A DNA stretch of 64,000 bases from contig OZ219799.1 of the NCBI GenBank assembly GCA_964291275.2, forward strand, positions 1,488,001 through 1,552,000, given 5' to 3'. The notes under the pieces were generated by a model. The model made no database searches. It was not told where the DNA came from and saw nothing but the letters and a program-made list of their open reading frames with translations. The translations under genes were made by a program, and so were the position numbers. Source of the DNA: Bin80 sp964291275. GTDB taxonomy: Bacteria; Bacteroidota; Rhodothermia; Rhodothermales; Bin80. Every line of letters starts with the position of its first letter. Within the stretch, counting starts at the first letter, position 1. Below are positions 52,958 through 63,428 of this stretch, piece after piece.

Positions 52958-53290
52958 ATGGAATTTGGTAAGCTTAAAACGTTGGGCAGGATTGGCAAGG
53001 TATTCTATTTTGCGGGGTGCGTAGTCGTGACAGTTTCTATTGTGTTCGTGCTCTTTCGCATAGTGATAGGGGGGGGAGGTTGGGAGATGCTTATTGCTCT
53101 GGTTCCCATCCTATTTTATGGAGCGCTAATTATGGCAGGTGGCTTGCTCTTTCAGTGGCTCCCGCAAGTGTCAGAAACCTTGACGAAAATCCTAAATAAC
53201 CTAGAGAGATTGAACGAGGGGATGGAGAAATTGGCGAAACCACCGGATGTTGATGCGTCGATGAGGGAATCGGATGGCGAAGATATCTAG
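52958..53290 (+). CDS. Small two-helix membrane protein
   Basis: 110 residues. Helix 1 VFYFAGCVVVTVSIVFVLF and helix 2 MLIALVPILFYGALIMAGGLLF are clear; the C-terminal ~45 residues form an acidic amphipathic helix (VSETLTKILNNLERLNEGMEKL) likely cytoplasmic. No family recognised. A plausible gene by composition and length. The 1634-like IS lies 60 bases past the stop and does not touch the frame. Confidence 0.5.
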   Translation: MEFGKLKTLGRIGKVFYFAGCVVVTVSIVFVLFRIVIGGGGWEMLIALVPILFYGALIMAGGLLFQWLPQVSETLTKILNNLERLNEGMEKLAKPPDVDASMRESDGEDI

Positions 53291-53349
53291 GTTATCTGTC
53301 GGAGTGTCCATTTTTGTTTATCACTGGGCGTGATCAACTTTCGGACTAA

Positions 53350-55466
53350 CGCAAGTTTATCATTTGAGCTAAGTGGGGGTTGACTTTCCGGTCTAATTTC
53401 CTGATTTCCGGTCCAATTTTCAGCATTTTAGCCCCAGAAAGGCCGTTTTCAAGCCAAGGTTACCGATTTACAGGATTTATTGCGTAAATAGGGTAATGTA
53501 GTGGATTTTTGTGGAACTTACAGAGATCCAAAATATATAACCTCCCGAACCAACCCCACATCCCGCATGTATGTCCGCGCTAAATCTCGTAAACTCAAGT
53601 CCGGCGTCAAGCTCCATAGCTACGCGCTTCTCGAATGCCACCGCGTCAATGGAAACCCCAAACAAAGAACCGTCCTCAATCTCGGGCAAAACTTCGATCT
53701 CCCCAAAGAACAATGGCCCACGCTGGTCAACCATATCCAAGACAGCTTGCGAGGACAGACGAACCTCCCCATTGAAAATGAAAAGATCCAAAAGATCAGT
53801 CAAGACCTCGTTCGAAAGCTGCGGAAGAAAGGTTATCAGGTGGAGGACCCGCGGGATGACCGTGACGCCATCATTACCGCGCAAATCCATCATACTGGTA
53901 CCCGTACCGTAGGCGGTGAACGCGTTGCGCTAAAAGCACTGGAACTGTTGGGCTTTGCCCGCATTCTGAGTAAGCTGAACCTGAACCAGCATCAGATCAA
54001 ATGTGCGACTGCACTCGTCGTCGGTCGGATGCTCTCCCCCGGCAGTGAACGTCAAACCTACGACTGGATGCGCGAACGATCCAGTATCCTCGAGCTGCTT
54101 CAACTTGATCCTCCCAGTCCGAGTACCCTGTACCGGATTGGAGATATGCTCTACGCGCATCGGAAACCGATCATGGATGCGCTCTTTGGCAATACCAAAG
54201 AACTGCTGGGATTCAGCGAAACCATTGCCTTCTTTGATCTGACGAATGTATTCTATTATGGCCGTAAGCACGGAGACTTGCTGCGCCATGGACGCAGTAA
54301 AGAGAAACGTTCGGACTGTCCGTTGGTCACGTTGGCCCTGACCCTAGATGCCTCGGGTTTCCCGCGCAGCGCGGAAATATTGCCCGGCAATGCCAGTGAG
54401 CCGGCAACCCTGGAAAAGGCGATTCAACAACTGAATGGGGCCCAACCGACCGTAATTATGGATGCTGGCATTGCCACAGCGGCGAATTTGGCGTATCTGA
54501 GGGAGCAGAAGCTGGATTGGCTCTGTGTGCAGCGCACAAAAACGCCACCGGTTCCCCAGCGTGTACCCGACGAAACGCTCAAAACTACCCGTGACGTTGA
54601 CGTTCGTGCCTGGAAACTTCCCGAGGAAGACGGCGAACTGCGCGTGTATCTGCACAGTGAGGCCCGGGAAGCAGTGAGTGACAAAATCGTCACGTCCAAG
54701 CGTAAACAGTTTGAAGAGAAGCTTGCGCACCTGGAAGCGGGATTCTCCGTGCCCAGACGCCTCAAGCGTTATGCTGCGGTGCAGAAAAAGGTGGGACGGC
54801 TCACTGAAAAATACAAGCAGGTTGCCCACCAGTACGAGATCAAGGTGATCAAGAAAAAAGGTAGTCCTAATGCCGAAAGGCTCATCATCACAAAACGACC
54901 GGCTTATGATGCCTGCACCGAAGCCTCTGGGGGATACGTGCTGCGCACCAGTCGCACGCAGTGGTCCGTCAAGAAAATCGCACGCACTTACTGGCAACTC
55001 GGAGAAATCGAACGCACCTTCCGAACCATGAAAACGGACTTGGGATTACGTCCGATTTACCACAGACGGGACCACCGCATTAGCGGGCACCTCTTCCTAT
55101 CCATCCTGGCCTTCCATGCAGCGCATCTGGTCCGAAGCAAGTTGAGCGCAAAGAAAATCTACAACAGCTGGGGAACACTCAAAGTCAAACTCAACCAGCG
55201 ACATCGGATCACGACCGTGCTTCCACAAAACGATACCCACTGCATTCTGCTCAAAAAAGACGCAGACCTTACACCTTTTCAGCGCGAGATCTTCGGGGCT
55301 ATGGACCTTAAACTCAGCAATTATACCCACAGACAAAAGGCGAAACAGCCTGCAAAAACCGCCGAGGAAGCGTAGCGGAAACGAAAAATAGCCGGCCCTG
55401 AACCCCCCTGGACACCAGGAGCAGGGAAACCTCATGCAAAAAATCCACTACAATGATAAACTTGCG
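53350..55466 (+). mobile_element. IS1634-like insertion sequence with TIRs and a likely CTAA duplication
   Basis: Left end CGCAAGTTTATCATT (53350-53364) and right end AATGATAAACTTGCG (55452-55466) are perfect 15-bp inverted repeats. CTAA flanks both sides (53346-53349 and 55467-55470), reading as a 4-bp target duplication. The element is 2,117 bp with one transposase gene. In the left leader, TTTCCGGTC-T/C-AATTT occurs twice (53385-53399 and 53405-53419), 20 bases apart, possibly transposase-binding sites. It sits in non-coding DNA after the small membrane protein gene. Confidence 0.8.
53567..55375 (+). CDS. IS1634-like (IS4-group) transposase
   Basis: About 602 residues from the ATG at 53567. 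The core is the IS1634 type: N-terminal KLKSGVKLHSYALLECHRVNGNPKQRTVLNLG, then IAFFDLTNVFYYG (first Asp region), AQPTVIMDAGIAT (second Asp) and YWQLGEIERTFRTMKTDLGLRPIYHRRDHRISGHLFLSILAF with the catalytic Glu and the Y-(2)-R-(3)-E-(6)-K type signature of IS4 transposases. The frame is intact. The C-terminal tail is Lys/Ala-rich. Presumably active or recently active. Confidence 0.88.
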   Translation: MYVRAKSRKLKSGVKLHSYALLECHRVNGNPKQRTVLNLGQNFDLPKEQWPTLVNHIQDSLRGQTNLPIENEKIQKISQDLVRKLRKKGYQVEDPRDDRDAIITAQIHHTGTRTVGGERVALKALELLGFARILSKLNLNQHQIKCATALVVGRMLSPGSERQTYDWMRERSSILELLQLDPPSPSTLYRIGDMLYAHRKPIMDALFGNTKELLGFSETIAFFDLTNVFYYGRKHGDLLRHGRSKEKRSDCPLVTLALTLDASGFPRSAEILPGNASEPATLEKAIQQLNGAQPTVIMDAGIATAANLAYLREQKLDWLCVQRTKTPPVPQRVPDETLKTTRDVDVRAWKLPEEDGELRVYLHSEAREAVSDKIVTSKRKQFEEKLAHLEAGFSVPRRLKRYAAVQKKVGRLTEKYKQVAHQYEIKVIKKKGSPNAERLIITKRPAYDACTEASGGYVLRTSRTQWSVKKIARTYWQLGEIERTFRTMKTDLGLRPIYHRRDHRISGHLFLSILAFHAAHLVRSKLSAKKIYNSWGTLKVKLNQRHRITTVLPQNDTHCILLKKDADLTPFQREIFGAMDLKLSNYTHRQKAKQPAKTAEEA

Positions 55467-56507
55467 CTAAGTTCGTCAAGTGCAAACCGACCTTCGTTTC
55501 GGAGTCTCGACCAATCGAACTTGGACTGCAGTTACAGCTCGCTATCTGCTTTGGCTCGTTCAAGGAGCGCCCATGCTTTATGGTAGTCTTCTTTTCTGTC
55601 TCATCTATCAACGGGAGCATGGAATGCAATGTATGTTCCTGCGGCCCGCCGGGTAGCGTGTCATCCATGTACGTGTAGGTCGCCCTAGGTCAGGTCTTCA
55701 ATATCGTTCCATCCGAATGCGAGATTGGTTGCGCACATCCTAGAGTATGCAGGTCGAATGCGTTTTCTTTCTAGTAGGGGTTCGCGGGACTGGGCCTGGC
55801 CACTCTTCTTTGAGAATACGATGCATCCCTTGGTATCGTACTAGGTGTCGTTATGTAGTACCGGAGGGCGGGGAGCTGTATACAGTAGGGGGCCAGGAGC
55901 TCATTGAGGGTGCTCCCAAAGGCCTGCGCATGGAGGGCATCTATTTCTAGGAGGGCCTGTCTGGGGGCGTAGTCGGTTCGGAGCGACTAAGCAGGACTAG
56001 GGTTCGCAGAACCAGTTAGGATTGGCCGGGGATCGGTTTTGAACCAGTCCAACCTGGAGGGTGATCACGTAGTGACATCAGATCGTGCTGTTGTCTATGT
56101 TCGGGCAGGAGAGTACGCCAGAAATGATCTGGATAAAACTCGTTCTGGTTGACCAGATCTGTATAATCAAACTCCATGATCGACTTCGTCAGTATCACCG
56201 CATACGAAATATTTTCAGCCCCTATGCCTCCTCCCGAGAGGCCATAAGACATCCCATCAATCTTGAAATCCGACGCCGGCGTTGGCTATTGGGGCAATTT
56301 CCCAGTCACGGTTCGCCATAATTGCAGTAAAAATGGACGGCGTGAGTGTTTCGAGGACTACATTCGCCTAGTTGACCTATAATCTGGTGCATCTCTGCGA
56401 TTTATCAAGAAAGCATGTGACAATTTGTCACGATTCTGTGGAGTGGAATACTTTTGGTTCATTATATCTCCAAACACAAACATTGACAAAAAGGCAGATC
56501 AAACACA
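55467..56507. other. Long intergenic region, possibly decayed coding DNA
   Basis: About 1 kb before clpB. Minus-strand frames at 56016-56252 (AENISYAVILTKSIMEFDYTDLVNQNEF) and 55432-55668 look like pieces of a broken gene but switch frame and match no family I can name. The last ~100 bases before 56508 should contain the clpB promoter; no CIRCE-type inverted repeat was noticed. Confidence 0.3.
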
Positions 56508-59120
56508 ATGAACCTAAACAACTACACCGTTAAAGCACAGGAAATTGTCCAGAAGGCGCTGAAAATCGCCGCAGGGAAGAACCACCAGGGGCTTGATCCA
56601 GCACATCTGCTGAAGGCGTTTCTGTTGGATCCCAACAGTATTGGCGTCACCATAATGCAGCGACTCGGTGCAGATTTGCAGGGCCTGCAAATCGAAGTGG
56701 ATCAATTGCTTGAAAAATTGCCTGTAGTCACAGGCTCATCGGTTGAAGGTGGCTATCTGACTAGTGAATCCAAGCGCACATTTGACAAAGCACTTGAGGA
56801 GTCTCAGGCACTAAAGGATGAGTTTGTGAGCAGTGAGCACTTGCTCATTGCCTTGGCAGCGGTCAGCGGGCCTGTAAGTCAGGCATTGGCACGTCGCGGT
56901 GTGACTAGGAAGGCAATACTGGGGATACTCAAGGACGTTCGAGGCAACCGGCGCGTCACCGATCAGCACGCTGAAGATCGTTACCGTGCACTGGATCGCT
57001 TTACCCGTAACCTCAACGAATTGGCCTCCACAGGAAAGATTGATCCTGTAATAGGACGTGATGAAGAGATTCGACGTGTGTTGCAGATTCTTTCACGACG
57101 GACAAAAAACAATCCGGTACTTATCGGAGAGGCAGGTGTTGGTAAGACTGCGATCGCCGAGGGTATCGCAATTCGGATTGTGCAGGGGGATGTACCCGAA
57201 GGTCTAAAGTCCAGACGGCTGCATGCGCTTGATATGGGAGCTTTGATTGCAGGTGCCAAATATCGGGGAGAATTCGAGGATCGACTGAAAGCCGTGGTTA
57301 AGGAGGTTACCGATGCCAATGGCGAAATTCTACTCTTCATCGACGAGATTCATACTCTGGTGGGAGCCGGCGCTGCTGAAGGTGCAATGGATGCCGCCAA
57401 TATTCTCAAGCCAGCTCTGGCAAGGGGCGATCTCCGTGCTATTGGTGCAACAACGCTGGATGAGTATCGAAAATATTTCGAGAAAGACAAAGCACTTGAG
57501 CGAAGATTTCAGACGATCTTGGTGAGCGAGCCTGATCTGGATGATGCAATTTCAATTCTTCGGGGTATTCGTGAACGCTACGAAGTGCACCACGGAGTGC
57601 GTATTACCGATGCTGCAATCGTTGCTGCCGCCCAATTGAGCCATCGATACATTGGGGATAGACACTTACCGGACAAGGCGATTGACTTGGTTGATGAGGC
57701 TATGGCTCGTCTGCGGACCGAGATTGATTCACTCCCAGAGGAACTGGATACACTGGAGCGGCAGATCAGGCAGCTGGAAATCGAACGCGAGGCCCTTAAG
57801 CGTGAGCAAGACGAGGAGAAACTTGCAACGCTTGAAGAACAGTTGGCTAATCTGACAGAAGAGCGCAGCGGTCTGCGCGCGCGCTGGGATGAAGAAAAAC
57901 GTCTCATTGCGGAGATTCGTAAGGCGAAAGAGCAGATAGAAGAGCTGCGAATCAAAGATGAAGCGCTCGTACGTGCAGGCCGTTATGAAGAAGTTGCCAA
58001 AATTCGTCACGGTACTATTCCTGAGCTCGAACGCCTAGTACAGGATGCCCAGGCCAGGCTCGCAGAGGTACAGACTGGTGGTGCGCTCCTGAAAGAGGAG
58101 GTGGATGCCGAAGATATTGCAGAGATTGTCTCGAAATGGACCGGTATCCCGGTTGCCCGGATGCTGGAGAGCGAGAGGATCAAGCTGCTCCGCGCAGAGG
58201 ATGAACTTAGGCGTCGCGTAGTTGGGCAGGATGAGGCTATTGAGGCCATTGCACATGCCGTGCGCCGTGGACGGGCAGGTTTACAGGAGCAGGGGCGCCC
58301 AATCGGATCCTTCATCTTCCTAGGATCTACTGGTGTGGGCAAGACTGAACTGGCCAAAGCTTTAGCCGAGTTCCTCTTTAATAATGAGCAGGCCCTGGTA
58401 CGTATTGATATGAGTGAGTATCAGGAACGCCATACCGTGAGCAGGTTGATCGGTGCGCCTCCAGGGTATGTAGGTTATGAGGAAGGCGGACAGCTGACGG
58501 AGAGGGTTCGGCGGAGACCCTACGCGGTGGTGTTGCTGGATGAAATCGAAAAAGCACATCCCGAGGTATTTAACATTCTCCTCCAGGTGCTAGATGAGGG
58601 TTGTCTGACGGACAACAAGGGGCGAACAACGGATTTCAAGAATACAATCGTGATAATGACCAGCAATCTTGGAAGTGATCTGATTCGTCAGCGGGTAGAG
58701 TCGGAAGAGACACCGGATCGTCAGACACTCCAACGTGAAATCATGGAGCTCCTGAAGGTGAGCGTGCGCCCGGAATTCCTGAATCGCATTGACGATATTG
58801 TATTATTCAATTCACTGGACAAAGATGCGATTCGTCAGATTGTGACGATCCAGTTTGCGCGCATTCAGCGGTTAGCACTGGAGAGCCATGAAGTATCACT
58901 CACGTTGACGGAGGAGGCTAGGGATTATCTGGCGGAGAAGGGTTATGATCCGGCATTTGGCGCGCGTCCGGTTAAGCGTATACTTCAGCGTGAGATAATT
59001 AACAGGCTTGCAGAAGAAATCCTCTCGGGTTGGATTTCTGGCGGTCAGACGGTTATCGTGGGTACAGCTCCGGATGGAAGTGGATTAACACTTGAAACCG
59101 AGCCGATGGTTGCTGCATAG
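56508..59120 (+). CDS. clpB: ATP-dependent chaperone ClpB
   Basis: 870 residues, the hexameric AAA+ disaggregase that works with DnaK to rescue aggregated proteins. The N domain is QEIVQKALKIAAGKNHQGLDPAHLLKAFL. NBD1 has Walker A GEAGVGKT and Walker B LLFIDEIHTLVGAG. The coiled-coil middle domain runs about residues 405-525 (LDTLERQIRQLEIEREALKREQDEEKLATLEEQL). NBD2 has GSTGVGKTELAKALAEFLF, PPGYVGYEEGGQLTE (pore loop), VVLLDEIEKAHPEVFN and FLNRIDDIV. Full length, no defects. Cytoplasmic. Followed at 125 bases by smc on the same strand. Confidence 0.97.
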   Translation: MNLNNYTVKAQEIVQKALKIAAGKNHQGLDPAHLLKAFLLDPNSIGVTIMQRLGADLQGLQIEVDQLLEKLPVVTGSSVEGGYLTSESKRTFDKALEESQALKDEFVSSEHLLIALAAVSGPVSQALARRGVTRKAILGILKDVRGNRRVTDQHAEDRYRALDRFTRNLNELASTGKIDPVIGRDEEIRRVLQILSRRTKNNPVLIGEAGVGKTAIAEGIAIRIVQGDVPEGLKSRRLHALDMGALIAGAKYRGEFEDRLKAVVKEVTDANGEILLFIDEIHTLVGAGAAEGAMDAANILKPALARGDLRAIGATTLDEYRKYFEKDKALERRFQTILVSEPDLDDAISILRGIRERYEVHHGVRITDAAIVAAAQLSHRYIGDRHLPDKAIDLVDEAMARLRTEIDSLPEELDTLERQIRQLEIEREALKREQDEEKLATLEEQLANLTEERSGLRARWDEEKRLIAEIRKAKEQIEELRIKDEALVRAGRYEEVAKIRHGTIPELERLVQDAQARLAEVQTGGALLKEEVDAEDIAEIVSKWTGIPVARMLESERIKLLRAEDELRRRVVGQDEAIEAIAHAVRRGRAGLQEQGRPIGSFIFLGSTGVGKTELAKALAEFLFNNEQALVRIDMSEYQERHTVSRLIGAPPGYVGYEEGGQLTERVRRRPYAVVLLDEIEKAHPEVFNILLQVLDEGCLTDNKGRTTDFKNTIVIMTSNLGSDLIRQRVESEETPDRQTLQREIMELLKVSVRPEFLNRIDDIVLFNSLDKDAIRQIVTIQFARIQRLALESHEVSLTLTEEARDYLAEKGYDPAFGARPVKRILQREIINRLAEEILSGWISGGQTVIVGTAPDGSGLTLETEPMVAA

Positions 59121-59244
59121 GGATTGGAATAACGGCATTTACGGTCAATTTCTCCATAATAAGGCGAATATGCACTATATTAGCGCATATTCCAACAGCC
59201 GGTCATGTTTGGAATACCGGTTATTAAGTTGAGAACGATCGCTC

Positions 59245-62200
59245 ATGTACTTAGGCAGACTTCTTATTCAAGGTTTTAAGAGTTTTGCCTCGACTACGGA
59301 GATGTGTTTTGACCCGGGGATCACCGCCATTGTTGGTCCCAATGGTTGTGGGAAGTCCAACATTGTTGACGCACTGCGTTGGGTGATTGGAGAGCAGCGG
59401 GCGCGTGTGCTGCGATCCGATAAAATGGACAGTGTCATCTTCAACGGAACGTCACGGCGTCGTGCGGTGGGATTAGCTGAAGTTCAGTTGACTATTATGA
59501 ATACCCGGGGGATATTGCCCTTGGAGTATTCTGAGGTGATGCTGGGACGTCGTCTGTATCGTTCCGGGGAGGCAGAATATTTGCTCAACGGCGTGCCCTG
59601 TAGACTCCGGGATATTACTGACCTGTTTACAGATACTGGAATGGGTGCAGGGGCCTACTCGGTCATTGAACTGAAAATGATCGAGGAGATTCTCTCCGAG
59701 AGCACACAGGATCGTCGCCGGTTGTTTGAGGAAGCCTCGGGTATCACGCGATACAAGAAACGTCGGGCGGATGCATTGCGCAAGCTCGATAATATGCAAT
59801 CTGATCTTGCCCGTGTTCGGGATCTGACAGATGAAATCTCCACACGCGTACGCAACCTCAAACGGCAGGCCAGTACTGCTGCACGTTACCTACGTTACAA
59901 GTCTGAGCTGCGCAGTGCCCAGCTAACGCTCCTTCAGTCTGACTACAATCATTTGGCTCTCGAAGAGGAGTTCCTCGCAGATGACGAAGCCAGGATAGCG
60001 GACCTGTGTACAGATCTGACGGCTAAGGTACATGCCTGTGATGCGCAACTTGAAGCCCTCAGAGCCAGGTTTGTATCCGAGCAGCAGTCGGCCGCGGATA
60101 ACCGCCAGGAATTTGTTAGACATGAACAGCGTGTCATGGCACTGGAGGGAGAGATTCGATTAGGGCAGGCGAACCTGGAGATGATTGCGCGCGATCTGGA
60201 TAGGTTGCTTGTGGAGGGTGAGACCGTGGCTTCGGAATCCGCAGAGTTGTCCGATGATCGGGAGTCTGTAAGTATAGCTCTGTCCGCTGCAATACCACAG
60301 GCCGCCAAGGCCTCTCAAGCCTTGGATGAAGCTATATATGCAAGGGACGCTGCACGCAATAATTTGGAGGTACTGGAGCGCGAAAGAAAGTCTTTCCTGG
60401 GAAAAGAAAATGACCTCAGTCAGCAAAGGGCAGGTATTCAGCGTCGGGTTGACCAGTTGCAAGGCCGGATTACCCATTTGAGGAGAGAGGAAAGCAGGCT
60501 GAGGGTAGAGCAGGAGTCCGGAGGTGAAACAGATGCGGGGGCAGCAAAGGCTGTCGAAGCTGCCAACAATGCGCTGGACGAAGCAAAACGGCAACTTGAT
60601 GCCGCAAGGTCTGAGCGAACCGCAGCCGAAACTGCAAATGAAGCGCTGGCAAGAAGGATCACTCATGCAGAAGATGCAGTGCGACTGGCTGAAAAGAGCG
60701 TAGCTGCAAAGCTCGGAGAAGTGAAGATTCTGCGCGATCTCGTCGATACCTATGAATTCTTCCCGGACGCGGTTCGGTATCTCTCAACCCAGACAGAGGA
60801 CATTGAGGTTACTACGCTCGGGGATTTGATCACATGTGAGCCGAAATATCGGGCTGCCTTGGCAGGTGCGCTTGGGGCCTACGGAACCTGTATGGTTGCA
60901 AAAACGGAATCGGCCGCCAAGGCGGCAGCCGATCGGCTGCGCCTGAAGGATATGGGACGTGCTTATTTCATTGTACTGGAAGATGTCCCGCATACTCCCT
61001 TGGTCAAAGAAAACCCGCCCAATGCCCTGCGGACGCTCGTTAGGCTGCGTGAGGAGGCTTGCGAGCCGATCGTCAACCTTTTGCTACAGGATGTGCTTTT
61101 GGTCGAATCCCTCGAGGAGGCCCGGCTACTGCTAAAAAATGAAGAGGGAGCAAACTATCGGTACGTAACCTTGCAAGGGGAGTGGATAGATGCCAGGGGG
61201 ATGCTGTATGCAGGAGGGGATGAAGAGGGTGGGGTTTATTCATATTTGGTCCAACGTGGCAATCTGCAGGAGGCCAGGAATGCGTGCAGAAAGCTTGAGG
61301 ATCAGGTTGAACAGGCAAAGTATCTGCTCACGGAGATCCGTACAGCTCAGCGCCAGCTAAAATTGAAAGAAGTTGTAGATCGGGCGCGTATGGCGGAAGC
61401 AAAGTATGCAGAGGCGAGTCGCACAGCCCAGAATTGTGCACAAATCCGTGAGATTGCCTCAAATCGGCTTGAGGAGCTCAGGCGTCGGAAGTCACAGGTT
61501 GCTCAGGAAATTTTGGATTTGGAATCGCAGGTGCAGTCCTATGCTGATGGACTGCAAGATTCGGATAAAAAATTGTCTGAGATCCAAAAGCGCCTCAAAT
61601 TGGTGGACGACAAGATTCAAACCTCCATGGTGCAGTTAGAGAAGGCGCAGAATGCTCACATCAGGGCGCAGGCTGCTGCTGTTAAAACAGCGTCCGAGTG
61701 TGAGCGTTTGGAAGGTGATCTAAAGCGTTTAGAGCAACATCGGGTGCGCTTGGATAAACGGGTAGCGCAGCAAGGCAGAGAGAATGCCGGATTGATACAG
61801 GCGCAGCAGAAGGTCAGCGCACAAGTGAGTGAACTGACACGCAAGCGCGACAAAGAGTGTGCTCGTCGCAAAGATCTGGATAAGCTGAGTGCACAAGACA
61901 AAACACGTGAACACGAGTCTCGTGTTGAACTGGAGCAGGTGAATGATCGTGTACGCAAGGGGCGTAGAGCTCTCCAAGAGGCAAAGCAGGAAGAGGCAGA
62001 TATTCGCGTAAAACGCAGTGCGCTAGAGGCACGTTTAGAGGATATGGTGCACCGTGCAAGTGAAGAATACGGCACCGAACTTACTAAAACTTCGGAAAAG
62101 ACCGAGATTGACGAGGATGAACTCAGAGAACAGATCCAGGAAAAAGAGCGCAGACTGCAGTCAATGGGCAATGTCAATGCACTCGCCCTTGAAGAGTATG

Positions 62201-62781
62201 AGTATGAGAATGAGCGGCTTGAGTTTATGGTGGCACAGTGTGCAGATCTCGAGGAAGCTCAAAACACACTGATTCGCACGATCAAAGAAATAAATCTTAC
62301 TGCGTCGAAGCAGTTCATTGACACGTTTGTGTTAATACGCGAGAACTTTCGAGAGCTCTTCTGTGAGCTTTTTGGCGAAAAAGCCAAATGCGAACTTGAC
62401 CTGACCGTACCGGACGATGTACTTGAATCGCCAATCGCTGTTACGGCCAGACCAAGCGGGAAACGTCCTGTCAGTATAGCACAGCTGTCAAGCGGAGAAA
62501 AAACGCTTACGGCAATTGCGTTGCTGTTCGCGATTTATATGGTCAAACCAAGCCCGTTCTGCTTTCTTGATGAAGTAGATGCTCCTTTGGACGACGCGAA
62601 CGTAGAGCATTTTATGCGTCTCATCCGTCGCTTTTCTTCGGATACACAGTTTGTTCTGGTTACACACAACAAGCGAACAATGGAAATGGCTGATCGACTG
62701 TATGGCGTTACGATGCAGGAAGAAGGAGTTTCCAGCCTGGTGAGTGTGCGCTTCGAGGAAGCAATGGCTATGGCAGGGTAG
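59245..62781 (+). CDS. smc: Chromosome segregation protein SMC
   Basis: 1,178 residues. Walker A GPNGCGKSNIVDALRW at about residues 32-47; a long coiled coil from about 165; a hinge domain near 500-660 (TLGDLITCEPKYRAALAGALGAYGTCMV, GRAYFIVLEDVP); a second coiled coil; the signature LSSGEKTLTAIALLFAIYM; Walker B FCFLDEVDAPLDDANVEHFMRL; and the D-loop/H-loop FVLVTHNKRTMEMAD. Forms the condensin ring with ScpA and ScpB. The C-terminal 14 bases overlap the convergent RidA gene. All expected motifs intact. Confidence 0.97.
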   Translation: MYLGRLLIQGFKSFASTTEMCFDPGITAIVGPNGCGKSNIVDALRWVIGEQRARVLRSDKMDSVIFNGTSRRRAVGLAEVQLTIMNTRGILPLEYSEVMLGRRLYRSGEAEYLLNGVPCRLRDITDLFTDTGMGAGAYSVIELKMIEEILSESTQDRRRLFEEASGITRYKKRRADALRKLDNMQSDLARVRDLTDEISTRVRNLKRQASTAARYLRYKSELRSAQLTLLQSDYNHLALEEEFLADDEARIADLCTDLTAKVHACDAQLEALRARFVSEQQSAADNRQEFVRHEQRVMALEGEIRLGQANLEMIARDLDRLLVEGETVASESAELSDDRESVSIALSAAIPQAAKASQALDEAIYARDAARNNLEVLERERKSFLGKENDLSQQRAGIQRRVDQLQGRITHLRREESRLRVEQESGGETDAGAAKAVEAANNALDEAKRQLDAARSERTAAETANEALARRITHAEDAVRLAEKSVAAKLGEVKILRDLVDTYEFFPDAVRYLSTQTEDIEVTTLGDLITCEPKYRAALAGALGAYGTCMVAKTESAAKAAADRLRLKDMGRAYFIVLEDVPHTPLVKENPPNALRTLVRLREEACEPIVNLLLQDVLLVESLEEARLLLKNEEGANYRYVTLQGEWIDARGMLYAGGDEEGGVYSYLVQRGNLQEARNACRKLEDQVEQAKYLLTEIRTAQRQLKLKEVVDRARMAEAKYAEASRTAQNCAQIREIASNRLEELRRRKSQVAQEILDLESQVQSYADGLQDSDKKLSEIQKRLKLVDDKIQTSMVQLEKAQNAHIRAQAAAVKTASECERLEGDLKRLEQHRVRLDKRVAQQGRENAGLIQAQQKVSAQVSELTRKRDKECARRKDLDKLSAQDKTREHESRVELEQVNDRVRKGRRALQEAKQEEADIRVKRSALEARLEDMVHRASEEYGTELTKTSEKTEIDEDELREQIQEKERRLQSMGNVNALALEEYEYENERLEFMVAQCADLEEAQNTLIRTIKEINLTASKQFIDTFVLIRENFRELFCELFGEKAKCELDLTVPDDVLESPIAVTARPSGKRPVSIAQLSSGEKTLTAIALLFAIYMVKPSPFCFLDEVDAPLDDANVEHFMRLIRRFSSDTQFVLVTHNKRTMEMADRLYGVTMQEEGVSSLVSVRFEEAMAMAG

Positions 62782-63184
62782 CATCTACTTCTATTTCGAC
62801 GAGCAGCCCAGGTGCAATCAGCCCGGAAACTTCTACCATTGTGGCAGCGGGTCGGATATCTTTGAAGACCTCACCATGGGCTTTGCCGACCTTATCGCCA
62901 TTGGCGAGAATATCTACAACATACATGCGTGTACGCACGACGTCTGTAAGAGAGCTCCCCAGTTTCTGAAGGGCCTCGGTGATTATAGTGAAGATATGCT
63001 GGGCCTGTTCATGGGCATCACCTTCGCCCACAATCTCCCCGCGTGAGTCAGTTGCCGTAGTGCCCGACACATGCACATGCCGGCCGACACGCACAGCGCG
63101 CGTGTACCCATATTTTGCTTCCCAAGCAGTTCCGCTGCTAACTGTCTGTCGCTCGGGTACGGCCAGCGGCTCAGAATCCTCCAT
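62768..63184 (-). CDS. RidA-family protein
   Basis: 138 residues. RidA (YjgF/UK114) blocks: AWEAKYGYTRAVRVGRHVHVSGTTA, GDAHEQAQHIFTIITEALQKLGSSLTDVVRTRMYVVDI and RPAATMVEVSGLIAPGLLVEIEVDA. The conserved Arg of the active site aligns with Arg in IRPAATMVEV. The family hydrolyses reactive enamine/imine intermediates, although this longer subtype is often uncharacterised. Its 3' end overlaps the last 14 bases of smc on the opposite strand. Cytoplasmic. Confidence 0.9.
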   Translation of the reverse strand: MEDSEPLAVPERQTVSSGTAWEAKYGYTRAVRVGRHVHVSGTTATDSRGEIVGEGDAHEQAQHIFTIITEALQKLGSSLTDVVRTRMYVVDILANGDKVGKAHGEVFKDIRPAATMVEVSGLIAPGLLVEIEVDATLP

Positions 63185-63428
63185 AGGTGAGACAGTACCT
63201 GGTCAGAGTAAGGGCTTGGTAGATTCGGAACACGTCAGATTACAGACGGCATACAGAAGGTGAAGATCGCGCTGCAATCAATCGCATAACAACAAGCCGC
63301 ATACATCCCATTTATTTCGAGAACACAGCATACAGGATATCCGTGCTACCTTGAAGCGGTTTAGCGTGGATACTACGGTGTGAAGAAGAAGCTGAAGGGA
63401 GCACGGTTTGTGAGCAGTATCTGCGCAC

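Noticed and set aside
55438..55470. Alternative right end of the IS1634-like element ending at GCGCTA
   Set aside because: Extending the TIR outward to TA-A/G-CGC adds a mismatch and destroys the CTAA flank match, so the CGCAAG boundary is preferred.
55747..56252. Open frames before clpB
   Set aside because: Broken across frames with no family match; described only as possible decayed DNA.
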